Shown piece after piece: positions 36,501-46,290 of a stretch of 64,000 bases of DNA; the stretch's first letter is position 1, and every line of letters starts with the position of its first letter. Made by a program: the position numbers and the translations under genes. The notes under the pieces were generated by a model, which was not told the DNA's origin, made no database searches, and saw only the letters and a list, made by a program, of their open reading frames with translations. The DNA is from DAIOEK01 sp964648485 (GTDB taxonomy: Bacteria > Chloroflexota > Anaerolineae > Anaerolineales > Anaerolineaceae), in the NCBI GenBank assembly GCA_964648485.1, contig CAZYOF010000018.1, forward strand, positions 4,821 through 68,820. The letters run 5' to 3'.

Positions 36501-37878
36501 AATAACTTCCTGTCGTTTTCCGTTCGTTCCCGGCAGCGCTGGTTAACTGGAAAGTGCCAGCATCGGTATTCAGCAGGGGATGCAGTTCCAGTAAAGATTC
36601 GTAAACGCTGCCAAGCTCTTCCGGTCCCAGGTTGCGATAATCCACTGCCCGGCGGGTATTTCCTTCATTGATGAAAGCAAGTGAACGTACAGCGCTCAAT
36701 AAAGCCTGGTTATCCAATCTGGCTTCATTAAGGTCCGCCGTAGAACGCGCATCAAACAAGAATCCACCCAAAGCCGGGATGGCCAGTTCCGGGCAGCCCG
36801 AATCAGAACCCAGTAAGGTCATCACCAGGCGTTGTGCTTCATAACGGTCGTGGTGCCGGCTGCCGCGTTGTCTTTGGGCTAAAGCTCGTAAACGGGTTGT
36901 GGAGTAGTAATTCAGGAATCGCTGCTGGGCTTCTACTGTCGCCCCCGGCAGAAGCAACAAATCGCGGTCTTCAGCGGCAAAGAGGAAAATCAACCGATAA
37001 ACCAGGCGCAAGAGCTGGCGATAGTAATCCTGGGCGGAAAGGTCGCCATTTTTTAGCCGGTTACGCAGTTCTCTATTAAACGGGTGCTGCAAAAAACCCT
37101 GCCCAAAGCTAACAATGGCTTCTTCCACCCCGCGGCGCAGGTCTTCCAGCGCACGCGTGCCGCTCTCCTGAGCGCTCTTTGACCATTTCTCCAGAAGGCA
37201 CTCTGTCTGTTTCTCTGCTGTCTCGAAACGGGATTGGTGACATATCAGCCATAGTAAGACAAAGTCGGAGTAGATCTCACCATCAAACATCGATTCGAGG
37301 TCAAATTCAATGTATGCCTGACGGGTGAGGGTGGCGTTATCCCGTAAAATACGCAAACCTAATCCATTCGAAATAGCACCCCACTGAACATCATCTGACC
37401 GGTTGAGGTATTCCTGCATCAGACTGTGCGGGCTGGTTCGAGAAGCGCCAGCCGCGCCTGGCGTGCGTTTATCCAATTCAATTCCACACCCAACTAAATG
37501 AAGGGGAACATTTTGCCAGCGATGAGAGATTGGATAAGATTTCCCTTCAATGTCAACCGCTTTTGAAGTGCTCAAACGACCGAAACCTAATTCCTGAAAC
37601 AATGGTAATAGCCAGCGTTCTCGTGTCAATGTCGTGCCTGCATCCGTTGAGCCTAACCGACCACGCGCTGCCTGGAAGGTACCCCATAACCCGCTTAACC
37701 GGTTCCATGAACGGTTGATTGCTTCATTGAGTTTTTCACCTGGTGCAAGGTGATAACTCTCCGGATTCAGTCCTTCCAGATTTTTATCGTTCTCGCTGAT
37801 ACGCTGAAGCAAATCAACAGGGAGCAAGGCTCCCTCGGTATGGATGGTGATAAATGTGTTTCGATTACGAGTTTGCAT
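33499..37878 (-). CDS. DISARM-like adenine-specific DNA methyltransferase (DrmMI-like)
   Basis: 1459 residues. The middle has TTGSYYTPSSLIQVLL, then motif I VCDPACGSGHFLIAAAHRIA near residue 500, GVDINPMAVELCKVNLWLES, and motif IV DSVLGNPPWEKY near residue 770. This is an Eco57I/type IIG-like gamma-class N6-adenine methylase. The C-terminal 50 residues hold a zinc finger (YKCEVCGKM...ANHEQEKH). It lies 21 bases after a DrmD-like helicase, the arrangement of class 1 DISARM, where methylation marks self DNA. No nuclease domain is evident at its N-terminus. A BREX PglX is an alternative, but the neighbour argues against it. Confidence 0.82.
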   Translation of the reverse strand: MQTRNRNTFITIHTEGALLPVDLLQRISENDKNLEGLNPESYHLAPGEKLNEAINRSWNRLSGLWGTFQAARGRLGSTDAGTTLTRERWLLPLFQELGFGRLSTSKAVDIEGKSYPISHRWQNVPLHLVGCGIELDKRTPGAAGASRTSPHSLMQEYLNRSDDVQWGAISNGLGLRILRDNATLTRQAYIEFDLESMFDGEIYSDFVLLWLICHQSRFETAEKQTECLLEKWSKSAQESGTRALEDLRRGVEEAIVSFGQGFLQHPFNRELRNRLKNGDLSAQDYYRQLLRLVYRLIFLFAAEDRDLLLLPGATVEAQQRFLNYYSTTRLRALAQRQRGSRHHDRYEAQRLVMTLLGSDSGCPELAIPALGGFLFDARSTADLNEARLDNQALLSAVRSLAFINEGNTRRAVDYRNLGPEELGSVYESLLELHPLLNTDAGTFQLTSAAGNERKTTGSYYTPSSLIQVLLNSALDPTIEDRLKGKQDAAQQEQALLDLKVCDPACGSGHFLIAAAHRIAGRLAEVRAGDNEPSPNETRRALRDVIRHCIYGVDINPMAVELCKVNLWLESLEPGKPLSFLDAHIKCGNSLVGVGPKMDLSELEVPDEAFNPVIGDHKATAALLKKRNKQEREGQESLFITAIENQEDVDQWLAQRTRILEAMPEDNATEVRAKALAYHEVNESAEYCHQRQIADLWTAAFFWLIDEGADKNHEVVAPTQGQLRRLRRREYIQIGLLEKVETICNLERFFHWPLEFIEIFDQGGFDSVLGNPPWEKYTILETEYFSSIDETIASTKTKAAREKALANLNIQNPQLHQKWISDVHRAETATKFIQKAGAFPLSSFGEINTYLPFTELAMHILNGKGRCGIIVKSSIFISDNAVQLFSTLINEKKIIFLYDFRNWAGLFPAIGYHERYSLLSFTGSSQIDFSPKFGFYCDTPSDIFSGKNVFQISEDDLIKISPNTRKLPIISNKKDLEILKKVSSNFPPLVLERQAQNLWGISYGSLFHASGASGYFLSKEDLLSKGYSLNDDFSFISSKGEKYVPFYEGKFIQIYDHRFSSFEGISKTIRFGRKPETHNPTTEQKRNFNYHIEPRYWISEDVANKRLSDLIGKIKYYCGARRVTNVISNARTVMACIMPPYPSNDMIVSLSFECTDEEKPIRYSVFTALLNSIAFDYIARLKIAENLLKGVLFELPAPTPSMLFNSRYLEFILPRVLELSFTNWSLAGYANDLWSSIDETIQKAIVRQSDENRKFVNDDKFIQEKPNWVTTDYNLPFYPFIWDEERRLLIRAELDAFFAKIYSFNLNDINYIMSTFPIVKKKEEGKFNEFLSYRLLLEAWDRIEGVEDGNSDGYQDHGTAVPPKQETILVPQPKSESRPAAVQTQLPASAKPNSPVTPPAKVASSSKVKKEIDPPADQPTLTDFGLYKCEVCGKMVMGFEKANHEQEKHGGKSVQWKKMR

Positions 37879-37899
37879 AGGTCAGTATCACTTCCCTTA

Positions 37900-40764
37900 T
37901 TAATTAATTGCTGGCAGGAAAATGTAAATTCCCAAGATATCTGGGGGCAACTGTGGTTCCACCCGATAGCGTACATTTCGGGTTCTCGTCGCCAAACGCA
38001 CCCGCTGATGTGCTTCCAGCAATTCCTCACCCCGCTGCATGGCAGCTTGATCCAGATGAGAGCGAAGGAGTTCAAATCCATCGATCACTCTTTCAACAAA
38101 TTCGGCAGCCTGATCAGCAGCGATATTGCCATCCGGTTGAGCCAAAAGAAGTTTTTCGGCTTCGTTTTCTTCTAACCAAACCGCGCTTTGTGGACTCCCA
38201 GAGAAAGCGAGCAGCCGGCAGTCTTCAGCAAGCAGAGGTCTTTCAACGTTATTCTGTGTTTGAATGATGTGATAACGGAATCGTACCAACAATAGTGTGG
38301 TACGTTTATCCACCGCTTTGGTACGGATGGCTCCGCAGCGTCGGGCGGCTGGGTACCGCACTGCATCACCAGAAAGAGGATCGAGGGCGGTTTCAAGAAC
38401 ATGATTTGCAAGCGTTTCCACAAAAGGATGGGTACGTTGCAGGTAGTGTTCATCTTCCTGGACTGGCTGATTGAATCGGAATCTGAATTTCAAATTGGTG
38501 AGATCAAACCCTGAAGATTGTGCCAAAACGTCTTTTAGCGCAGAGGATGCCTCTGTCAGGTTCGTGTCCAGAGGATCTGTTCCATTTGTTTGAGCGCCAA
38601 ATACTGCCAGAGTCCTGCGGGTGAAATCGGCAACATCCACTCCGGACCCGATAGCGGCCTGAACAGCGTGCAATTCACGGGCGACTTCATCCACTTTAAT
38701 CGTTTCTTGCGCAAACAGAGTTCGCGAACGTTTTTCACGTTCTGAGGCGGCTTCCCATTTTCCGTACAGGTCATCTTTTTGCGGTTTGATGTACTCATCG
38801 AAACCAGGCAGATAGCCTTGCAAGACATTCGGATTGGATTTCAGAAGCAAGCCTTCGAAGATCGCTTCTACTACTTGTTCTGTATTTACCGGGACTGGCA
38901 CTGATATGCCTAATGAGCTGCGAATTGTTCGATGTTTTCGCAGCAATACGTCCAGAACAACTCCGTCGATCTGGTTATCCAAACCATAATAAGTTAATAC
39001 ACGTACCGTTGAACTGGGCTGACCATAACGGTCTATCCGGCCATCGCGTTGTTCGTGGCGGGTGGGATTCCAGGATAGGTCATAATGCAGGATTGCATCA
39101 AAATGCTCCTGCAGGTTGATACCTTCGCTCAGGCAGTCCGTTGCAACCAAAACATGTTTTTTGGATTCGCACAGCTGTCGTATTGTCTCCACGCGTGATT
39201 CGGGGGGCAATAACCCGGTGACCGCCATTACCTCTACATCTTTTGGTAAACGCGTGCGAAGTTCAGCAGCAACATATTCGGCGGTAGGGATGAAGCGGCA
39301 AAATATTATCGGATGGTAACTTTCGCTTATCAGACCTTTGATCAGATCGACGGCTTTTTTCAGCTTTTCGTCTTTCTCACCTAATAAATCATCAGCAGCC
39401 CGGGCCATTTCTAATAAACGACGGCGGTTTCGTTGTCCGTCATCTTCTTCTCCACCAGGGTCAGAGCCGGGGGTGACATCAGAGCCATCTGCAGATTCAT
39501 CCACAATAATATCGAGAATCGTACGGCGACCAATTTCGTCGGCCTCTTCCGGATTTTCAGCTTCGGCTGGCGCGGCACGGTTGCGCAAGGTTGCCGCTGC
39601 TGCTGCAGGGCTGGAGGCTAGTGAGCGTAACAATGCTAAAGCTGACCACCAACGTACTCGCTGATGGAATTGCCCACCGGTGGCATCTAAAACAGATTCT
39701 CGGGCATAATCCAGAACCCGTTCAAATAAACGCTTGTAGTCCGGACTGAGCTTGTAAGAGTCTTCGCGATCTTCACGCTTGGGAAAGGGGGTTTTCGAGT
39801 CCAGGTAGTTCTGAATATCACCACGCCGGCGTTGGATAAAGTGCTGGGCAAGGCGTTTACGATGGCGCAGATTTTCCTCGCCGGTCAGGTCTTCGGGTAG
39901 ATCATCAAATTCATTATCTAGAAAGGTGAGTAAAGAACGGAAAGCTTCTTCTTTTCCACTGTGGGGCGTGGCGGTTACCAGAACGATGTGCCGATCAGGA
40001 TTTTGAGCCAATCCCCTCACCATTTCAAATCGCTGGTGGCGTCCACCTCTTTCGGCACCGTAAGAACAAGTATGGGCTTCATCAACAATGATAAATTCGG
40101 GGCAGGCACGCTTGAATTCTTCTCGCCGACGATCGGATTTTATGTAATCCATCGAGACGATTACGAAGGGATACCGTTCGAAAAGAGATTCACCCAGGCT
40201 GAGATTCCGTTCCAAACGTGCTGCTGTGGATGGGAGAACCAATTCTGCTTCAATATGAAACTTGTCTCGGAGTTCAGACTGCCATTGCTCGGCAAGAGGC
40301 GGCGGACAAAGAACTGCCAGGCGCTCTATTTCTCCACGATCAAGTAATTCGCGCGCAATTAAACCCGCTTCAATGGTTTTGCCAATACCGACATCATCCG
40401 CAACTAATAATCGAATCGGATCTAATTTGAGTGCCATCAGCAATGGAACAAGCTGATAGGGACGAGGCTCAAAACCGACTCGTGCAAAAGATCGGAACGG
40501 ACCAGCACTGGAGCGAAAACCAAGCCTGATCGCATCGCGCAACAATCGAGCTGAACGATAATCCCCAACCTGTGATGGATCAGGGAGATCAAAGGTAGCA
40601 GGGGTTACTGGCTCCAATGGGATATAAATACCGGCAATTTCATCATCCGAACCACCCAATGGTCGTAAGACCAAAAGATCATCAGTGGAGTCAGGGAGGA
40701 CAACCCATTCACGGCCGCGAGCTTTGACGAGGGAACCTACGGTATATGTCATATTTGGGGTCAC
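37900..40764 (-). CDS. SNF2-family helicase, DrmD-like
   Basis: 954 residues. The N-terminal TVGSLVKARGREWVVLP and the segment LRPLGGSDDEIAGIYIPLEP are characteristic of DISARM DrmD. Walker A is ADDVGIGKTIEAG, motif II VDEAHTC, motif III VTATPHSG, and motif VI HEQRDGRIDRYGQ. It should translocate on or remodel DNA with ATP. It starts at GTG 40764, sharing a 4-base GTGA with the previous stop; an ATG four codons later (40752) is possible. BREX type 3 also uses an SNF2-type helicase (BrxHII) and this window's BREX lacks one, so shared use is conceivable. Confidence 0.85.
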   Translation of the reverse strand: MTPNMTYTVGSLVKARGREWVVLPDSTDDLLVLRPLGGSDDEIAGIYIPLEPVTPATFDLPDPSQVGDYRSARLLRDAIRLGFRSSAGPFRSFARVGFEPRPYQLVPLLMALKLDPIRLLVADDVGIGKTIEAGLIARELLDRGEIERLAVLCPPPLAEQWQSELRDKFHIEAELVLPSTAARLERNLSLGESLFERYPFVIVSMDYIKSDRRREEFKRACPEFIIVDEAHTCSYGAERGGRHQRFEMVRGLAQNPDRHIVLVTATPHSGKEEAFRSLLTFLDNEFDDLPEDLTGEENLRHRKRLAQHFIQRRRGDIQNYLDSKTPFPKREDREDSYKLSPDYKRLFERVLDYARESVLDATGGQFHQRVRWWSALALLRSLASSPAAAAATLRNRAAPAEAENPEEADEIGRRTILDIIVDESADGSDVTPGSDPGGEEDDGQRNRRRLLEMARAADDLLGEKDEKLKKAVDLIKGLISESYHPIIFCRFIPTAEYVAAELRTRLPKDVEVMAVTGLLPPESRVETIRQLCESKKHVLVATDCLSEGINLQEHFDAILHYDLSWNPTRHEQRDGRIDRYGQPSSTVRVLTYYGLDNQIDGVVLDVLLRKHRTIRSSLGISVPVPVNTEQVVEAIFEGLLLKSNPNVLQGYLPGFDEYIKPQKDDLYGKWEAASEREKRSRTLFAQETIKVDEVARELHAVQAAIGSGVDVADFTRRTLAVFGAQTNGTDPLDTNLTEASSALKDVLAQSSGFDLTNLKFRFRFNQPVQEDEHYLQRTHPFVETLANHVLETALDPLSGDAVRYPAARRCGAIRTKAVDKRTTLLLVRFRYHIIQTQNNVERPLLAEDCRLLAFSGSPQSAVWLEENEAEKLLLAQPDGNIAADQAAEFVERVIDGFELLRSHLDQAAMQRGEELLEAHQRVRLATRTRNVRYRVEPQLPPDILGIYIFLPAIN

Positions 40765-41084
40765 TTATTCAGGTATAAAGCTCTTGGTGAAGATGTAAAT
40801 GTCACTCCTGGTAATTCTCGGAGGACAGCCAATAACCGATCTGTTTGAGGTCCATGACGATCTGTTATGTCTTCGTGGACTTCTTCTACTGTCAGAACAC
40901 CCTTAGCTTGAAGTTTATGGATAGCATCGGAGACCATTGAACGAGGTAATTTTAAAGAACGACCAGTCGGATAAGTTATTGTTACTTTCCAATCATCGAC
41001 ATTCATCTTGGCTGGCTTATTTTGAGAAAGGGTATAACAAGTGTTTCCATTTTTCTTTTTTAATTCGCTATATAGATCGCCCAT
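40761..41084 (-). CDS. Small winged-helix-like protein in DISARM-like operon
   Basis: 107 residues. TITYPTGRSLKLPRSMVSDA followed by IHKLQAKGVLTVEEV resembles a winged helix, a plausible DNA-binding fold. AGGAGAAGACG lies before the ATG. The gene sits 16 bases after the big helicase and overlaps the DrmD-like start by 4 bases, so it is part of the operon. No known DISARM subunit matches it in my recognition. Confidence 0.6.
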   Translation of the reverse strand: MGDLYSELKKKNGNTCYTLSQNKPAKMNVDDWKVTITYPTGRSLKLPRSMVSDAIHKLQAKGVLTVEEVHEDITDRHGPQTDRLLAVLRELPGVTFTSSPRALYLNK

Positions 41085-41100
41085 CGTCTTCTCCTAACTA

Positions 41101-44100
41101 TTAACTCCCGAATAATCCAAAAACTGAGGGATACTTCTCAATAACCTTGTCCCAAGATTCCAATAAATCAAAGCGAATGACCGTGTATCCAGTATCTTCC
41201 ATGCAATCCTTCTGAGTCTGGTCACGCTGTTGCCTTTCGGGATATTGGTGGTGGGGACCGTCAACATAGATCGCGGCATGTTCCTGCTCATAAAAGAAAT
41301 CAGGACGTGTATGACAGGTTTCCAAAAGAAGTTGTGCATGGCTCGGCAATCGCAAATTGCTTTTTTCAATGAAAGTTAACCATTCTCTCTCAAGATCCGA
41401 TTGGCAGAGATTCAACAAGTGTTGACAATGTTCGGCTCTGGAGATGGACTGTGGAGAGGAGGTTGATGTACTTTGACTGCACTGCAGTAGATATTCTTTG
41501 ATCGTTTGTCGGTCTAAATGCCGATGATCCATTTGATTGTAATAACTCATCAGGCAGTCATAACAGGCTGCTTCACAATCTTCTTTCGCATTTGGCGCAT
41601 GTCGTAAATCTTCGCCGGTTTGCGGATCAAAATGGCAGACTTGCAATGCCTGGGCTGCTACTCTGGCAAATGCAACTGGATCATCGACCAGACGTCGCAA
41701 AACCCCAGCGCCTCCTTCGGCAGATTCATAGAATAGAATCGAATGTCGTTCATCACCGCTTGGTAATGGTTCTGCAGCGACCTCACTGTCTTCAAGCTGG
41801 TATTCCACTTGAATTGCATTCTTCAACGCAGCTTGCAAGGATGCCATCTGTGCAAGCTCCAATCCTGCATTTGGCTCGAAGAGTAAGCAGTTCTTGTGAT
41901 CCTCGACGAAAGGAACAACCCGCATTGTGCGGGGAGACATGGGATCATCAGCTTCGAGTGCTGTCTGATCATCTTCTTTGCGCGCCCAGTAACCTCGCTC
42001 GGTGTCGAGAATAAATCCATATTGCTGCGGATTTGCACGCCTTCGCCAACCTAAATTGATACGCCACAGCGTAGCTGAATTACCATAAGTTAATTTTCCA
42101 ATTAATTTGCCTTGGAAATGGATTTCTGCATTACGGGCTGAGATGACACCGCCATGATCGGCAAATCGAATGGCTGTGCGCAGTTCGTACCCTTGACGTA
42201 AGCGTTCTTCTTCATCTGAGGAGATACGATCTCTTCGTTTGGTGGATACATTCTGCAGGCGGAAAAGATTATTCATTGGAGCTTCTAACAAGGATCCACA
42301 GCGCTCGCAGCGATCTAGCCCATCACCATTTGTAATCGGGTGCAGGTATCCGCAGATTGGACATTGCTTGGCGCGTAGTACAGCAAACCCTTCTCCCGTA
42401 TCTGAAACGGGTAGGTTCACCTTGTTGATTATGTAGCGGGATCCCTCATGGTAAATAATTGAACGTGGGCCGAACTCCGAGATAGCCAGGAAACGTGGCC
42501 GCGACAGGAATTCATCGTCCTGACTTCGGATACGCCTAGCAGGAATATATGCTGAAAGTGGCAGGCGGGGGAAACTGTAACCCGGCAAGAAACCTTCGCT
42601 AGCAAAATAGCGATACGAATAAAAATCAGATTGGACAATATTTTCCGCCTCAGTCAACAATTCAAGTTGGCTTTTCGCCTCTTGATATAACCGTTCAGCC
42701 TGGCGTTTATCCTGAATAGAACGGCTGGCATCCTTGATAATTTTGTGCTGCACTTCTAGTTGGTTCATTGCAGCTCGATAAAGATTTCGCCATCGTTCAC
42801 ATGCCTGGTTGAATTGAAGATCAATTTGTGAAAGGACACTATCCAGCCAACCCTCATTCCACCAATCAGTTTGAATTAATTCTGATTCAATGTCACTAAG
42901 AGCTGCGTGAGCTTTCAGTTTTGCTTTGGTACGGTTACCTTGAGAATTCAACGAATCCTGAACAAAATCAAGACAGGATAACTTGGATGAGTCGGAAAGA
43001 TCAAGCAAATCTTTCAAGGAAGCACCCAAGCTTAACCCAGATTCTGCTAGCCAAATTGCCTGGACATGGCTGCGAATTAGATCTTCATTCGTCATATCGA
43101 TCCTGGGTGGGGTAACTGCTCCCGAGACCATCAATCCAGGACGTTTGAAATAATACTGGTCGTGGGGGCTACCGATGGTGCAATAAGTAAATACCATTGC
43201 TGGTTGTCCGCTTCTACCAGCGCGTCCACTGCGTTGTGCATAATTAGCAGGAGTGGGTGGTACATTACGCATATTGACTGCGTTAAGCTCGGAGATATCC
43301 ACCCCCAACTCCATGGTGGGCGAACAGTAAAGAATTGGCAACTCCCCAGTACGGAATCGTGCTTCACGGTCTTCACGTTGAGCCGAGGGTACTTGAGCAG
43401 TATGTTCTCTAGCCTCGATACCAAGGACTTGTTTCTCTACTGTTTGGTAAAAATTCACAAAAAACTCGTTCGTCTTACCGCCGCCCTCAGGCATACGTGG
43501 AACACGGATCGGGTCGTGAAAAGCGAGTATTCCATCTCCAACTTTCCAGATCATCCCGGAAGCGAGTAACTGGTAGCCCGGTTTATGACCGACATCATTC
43601 TTTTCATCGACAACCTTCTCCACTAAACCTGCGATACGTAGGCTGTTGAGGATTTGATCGATGATTTCTTCGGTGTCATCTAAAGAGATGTGATCGTGAT
43701 ATTCTGGGAAGGTCGTGTTCCTTCGTAGGAATTGTCCATATCCACCCCTGGGTGAGAGGTAAAGATTTCCGCCATATTCATCTTGGTCACCCAGCTTTCG
43801 TCGGGGGAATAAAATAGAAGAATGCTCGAGTATCTCATTTTCATCCATTGCCCAGGGAGCAATCAAGCGTTGACTGCTTAGCTGTCGTAAACTTTCTTGG
43901 GCTCCCTGATCGAGGTAGGTAACCTTGATCGCCAGTTCACGACGCATGTAATCTAATAAAACTTTCGCGATTCGTATTCTGGTTTCGGGGGTTGCTGAAG
44001 TAAGTACCTCATGCGTATCTCGCCAAACGTCTTCCGCAGCGCACAGTTCATCTAAAGATGCATATTCGATTCTTAGCAAACCTGATTGCTCAAGATTTGG

Positions 44101-46290
44101 AGAAGTAATGCGCCATCCACGTTTGAGATCACGGTAGATTCTGTATCCTAAAACCTCACGTAAGGCGCGGTCAGTTTCGGCCTTCTGAGCAAAGCGAACT
44201 TCAGGATCGCTGGCATAGTACTCGACTGGAAGGTCTAAAGATTGAAAAACCTTCATCGTCAAGACATCATGAGAAATTCCTGTTTGCTCGTTTGCTTTCA
44301 CCGCTCGATACAAGGCTGAACGCAACAACGCAATTTCTACGAAATCATTAAAATGGCCAGCTTGTAGCGATGCATCCTGACGGTTATCGGTGAAGCTGAG
44401 AAGTTTTCTAGCCTTTTGCTGCAAGTCCTGATCATTTCTCAACCGACGAATAAGAGACATACTGAGAATGGTTGTATCTGTGGAGCGACCACCCGAACTG
44501 AGTTCGGTAAGTTTCGCAAAATCAGAGGATTGGCGAGCTCCATAAGAGACTCCGCAATGGAGGCAGAAGCGGAAAGGTGCTTTCAAATAAGCTACCCTTT
44601 GACCCGTTTCACCTTTTTTTCCATCCGGACTGATCCTGACTACTTCGGGTAGGTTTTTACGTTGGCTTTTCTTGATAGCCAACTCGCCATTACTTTCTTC
44701 AAGCCAATCATCTGGAAGGCGGTCAATAGCATCATAATTATCTTCTGGCCAGGGATTATCCTGGTTTAGGTAGAGAAATCCTGGTTCACCACCATCGGAA
44801 TCTCTGTTTTCGTTAAGCTCGCGCGGTAGAAATAGCTCAGATCCACTTTCATGATCTCTAGTCCGCCGAACAACGTAATACTCTTGGCCGCACTCACGGC
44901 AAAAAGCCAGGGGTAGTAATACCTTTTCTCGTTCCCCAGGAACGAATTTTTGTCCATATACGGTGATGTGACGATCCGCTTCTGCTTCAATTGATGCATA
45001 AACCGTATCTCCACGGCTTATGAACTGATGTAATCGGAATGCAAAAGCTGGAAAATTTGTCTCCGGATTAGCAATCGAATACCCTTTTAACAGAATAGCC
45101 TGAAGCGCATGAACGCAAATTTCTTCTGGCAATCCGGTAAGGAGACTTAATTCATGCCCAGCCCCGTCGTTACCTGTCAGGCTTTTTGGAAGGGCGCGGA
45201 CCAGGCGACCGCTTTCTTTATCAGTCCTTAATCCAAGTCTGCTCTCGACCCAGCTTGCCAGGGGGTGGTGAGTAAACTCGTCATACGTGTTTGGCAAATC
45301 GAGATTTTGGATACTCGATTTGAGTTCAGAAATAAATAACTCATCAGTAAGTAGATTCTCTTTTGTTGCCCGACGAAGAGTTTCTCCAATAACACTTTCA
45401 GCATGAACTGTATCCCCAAATAATATTGATGCAACATTGGCAACTTCATCACGTTGCTGTTCCAGGCTACCTGCACCTGCAAGAGTAGCCGATGTGCCTA
45501 TACATTGTAAGTGGTTGGCATGTAAAGCTTCACGCACTCGTCGAACGAGCATTGATACATCTGCTCCTTGGCGTCCTCTGTAGGTATGCAGCTCATCAAG
45601 TACCAGGAATCTCAATCCTTGCGCAGCATTAACCAGAGTCTTTCGCTCTTCAGGGCGAGTCAAGATCAATTCCAACATGACATAGTTAGTCAACAAGATG
45701 TCCGGAGGATTCGACATGATGCGGTTTTTTTCCTGGTCATTTTCCTGACCGGTATACCTTTCAAAGGTGACTGGACCTTTTCCATCTGGAAAACCGTATT
45801 TAAGGAATTTCTCCAATTCGCCTTTCTGACTGTTCGCCAGTGCATTCATCGGGTAAACGATGATTGCCTGAATTCCCTTGCCACTACCATTACGCAGTAC
45901 GTAATCGACTATTGGGATGATATATGCGAGGCTTTTTCCAGATCCAGTTCCTGTTGTAAGAATATAGTTTTGACCTTCTCGGGCCGTTCTAATGGCATCT
46001 TCCTGATGCTTGTGTAAACGTAACGGTTGACCGAAATCATCAGGTGCTTGTTTGCGGCGAAATATCCGTTTGCACTCTTTTTGCAAAACACCTTCATCGC
46101 TTAGGTCATCAATCCATTTTCCAGGTTCAAAGGTGGGGTTTAGTTGAATTAGAGGATCCGGCCATAATAAACCCTGATCAATGCTCTGATCTACGTAGTC
46201 CTTTATTTTTGGATCACGTATTCGAATAAAACTGGAAATGTAAGATGAATAATCTTGAATTAGTGAGCTGCGAAGGTCAAACACATTCAT
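41101..46290 (-). CDS. DUF1998 helicase with C-terminal nuclease-like domain
   Basis: 1729 residues. The N-terminal part is a DEAD/DEAH helicase: TTGTGSGKSLAY (Walker A), LVLDELHTYRGRQGAD (motif II DELH), GTSATLAG (motif III) and YAQRSGRAGRSGQ (motif VI). Cys pairs CRECGQEY, CLHCGVSYG, CPICGYL and CERCGSL suggest zinc sites. The DUF1998 (MrfA/DrmB/DruE-like) block is CEAACYDCLMSYYNQMDH near residue 1580. The last 90 residues, with TRPDFFYE and AAIYVDGPHH, look like a Vsr/DUF559-type PD-(D/E)XK nuclease. Standard DISARM encodes helicase DrmA, DUF1998 DrmB and PLD nuclease DrmC separately; here one chain seems to combine these roles. First gene of the operon, with GAGGGACTAA before the ATG. Confidence 0.8.
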   Translation of the reverse strand: MNVFDLRSSLIQDYSSYISSFIRIRDPKIKDYVDQSIDQGLLWPDPLIQLNPTFEPGKWIDDLSDEGVLQKECKRIFRRKQAPDDFGQPLRLHKHQEDAIRTAREGQNYILTTGTGSGKSLAYIIPIVDYVLRNGSGKGIQAIIVYPMNALANSQKGELEKFLKYGFPDGKGPVTFERYTGQENDQEKNRIMSNPPDILLTNYVMLELILTRPEERKTLVNAAQGLRFLVLDELHTYRGRQGADVSMLVRRVREALHANHLQCIGTSATLAGAGSLEQQRDEVANVASILFGDTVHAESVIGETLRRATKENLLTDELFISELKSSIQNLDLPNTYDEFTHHPLASWVESRLGLRTDKESGRLVRALPKSLTGNDGAGHELSLLTGLPEEICVHALQAILLKGYSIANPETNFPAFAFRLHQFISRGDTVYASIEAEADRHITVYGQKFVPGEREKVLLPLAFCRECGQEYYVVRRTRDHESGSELFLPRELNENRDSDGGEPGFLYLNQDNPWPEDNYDAIDRLPDDWLEESNGELAIKKSQRKNLPEVVRISPDGKKGETGQRVAYLKAPFRFCLHCGVSYGARQSSDFAKLTELSSGGRSTDTTILSMSLIRRLRNDQDLQQKARKLLSFTDNRQDASLQAGHFNDFVEIALLRSALYRAVKANEQTGISHDVLTMKVFQSLDLPVEYYASDPEVRFAQKAETDRALREVLGYRIYRDLKRGWRITSPNLEQSGLLRIEYASLDELCAAEDVWRDTHEVLTSATPETRIRIAKVLLDYMRRELAIKVTYLDQGAQESLRQLSSQRLIAPWAMDENEILEHSSILFPRRKLGDQDEYGGNLYLSPRGGYGQFLRRNTTFPEYHDHISLDDTEEIIDQILNSLRIAGLVEKVVDEKNDVGHKPGYQLLASGMIWKVGDGILAFHDPIRVPRMPEGGGKTNEFFVNFYQTVEKQVLGIEAREHTAQVPSAQREDREARFRTGELPILYCSPTMELGVDISELNAVNMRNVPPTPANYAQRSGRAGRSGQPAMVFTYCTIGSPHDQYYFKRPGLMVSGAVTPPRIDMTNEDLIRSHVQAIWLAESGLSLGASLKDLLDLSDSSKLSCLDFVQDSLNSQGNRTKAKLKAHAALSDIESELIQTDWWNEGWLDSVLSQIDLQFNQACERWRNLYRAAMNQLEVQHKIIKDASRSIQDKRQAERLYQEAKSQLELLTEAENIVQSDFYSYRYFASEGFLPGYSFPRLPLSAYIPARRIRSQDDEFLSRPRFLAISEFGPRSIIYHEGSRYIINKVNLPVSDTGEGFAVLRAKQCPICGYLHPITNGDGLDRCERCGSLLEAPMNNLFRLQNVSTKRRDRISSDEEERLRQGYELRTAIRFADHGGVISARNAEIHFQGKLIGKLTYGNSATLWRINLGWRRRANPQQYGFILDTERGYWARKEDDQTALEADDPMSPRTMRVVPFVEDHKNCLLFEPNAGLELAQMASLQAALKNAIQVEYQLEDSEVAAEPLPSGDERHSILFYESAEGGAGVLRRLVDDPVAFARVAAQALQVCHFDPQTGEDLRHAPNAKEDCEAACYDCLMSYYNQMDHRHLDRQTIKEYLLQCSQSTSTSSPQSISRAEHCQHLLNLCQSDLEREWLTFIEKSNLRLPSHAQLLLETCHTRPDFFYEQEHAAIYVDGPHHQYPERQQRDQTQKDCMEDTGYTVIRFDLLESWDKVIEKYPSVFGLFGS

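Noticed and set aside
33499..37878. Second BREX PglX
   Set aside because: Length and Eco57I-like core would allow it, but it is coupled to a DrmD-like helicase and a different PglX is already in the BREX-3 operon.
25000..46000. Druantia type II/III or Dpd system instead of DISARM-like
   Set aside because: The large helicase has a DruE-like DUF1998, but the DrmD-like N-terminus of the SNF2 protein and the neighbouring DrmMI-like methylase fit DISARM better, and no DruH, DruF/G or Dpd genes are seen.
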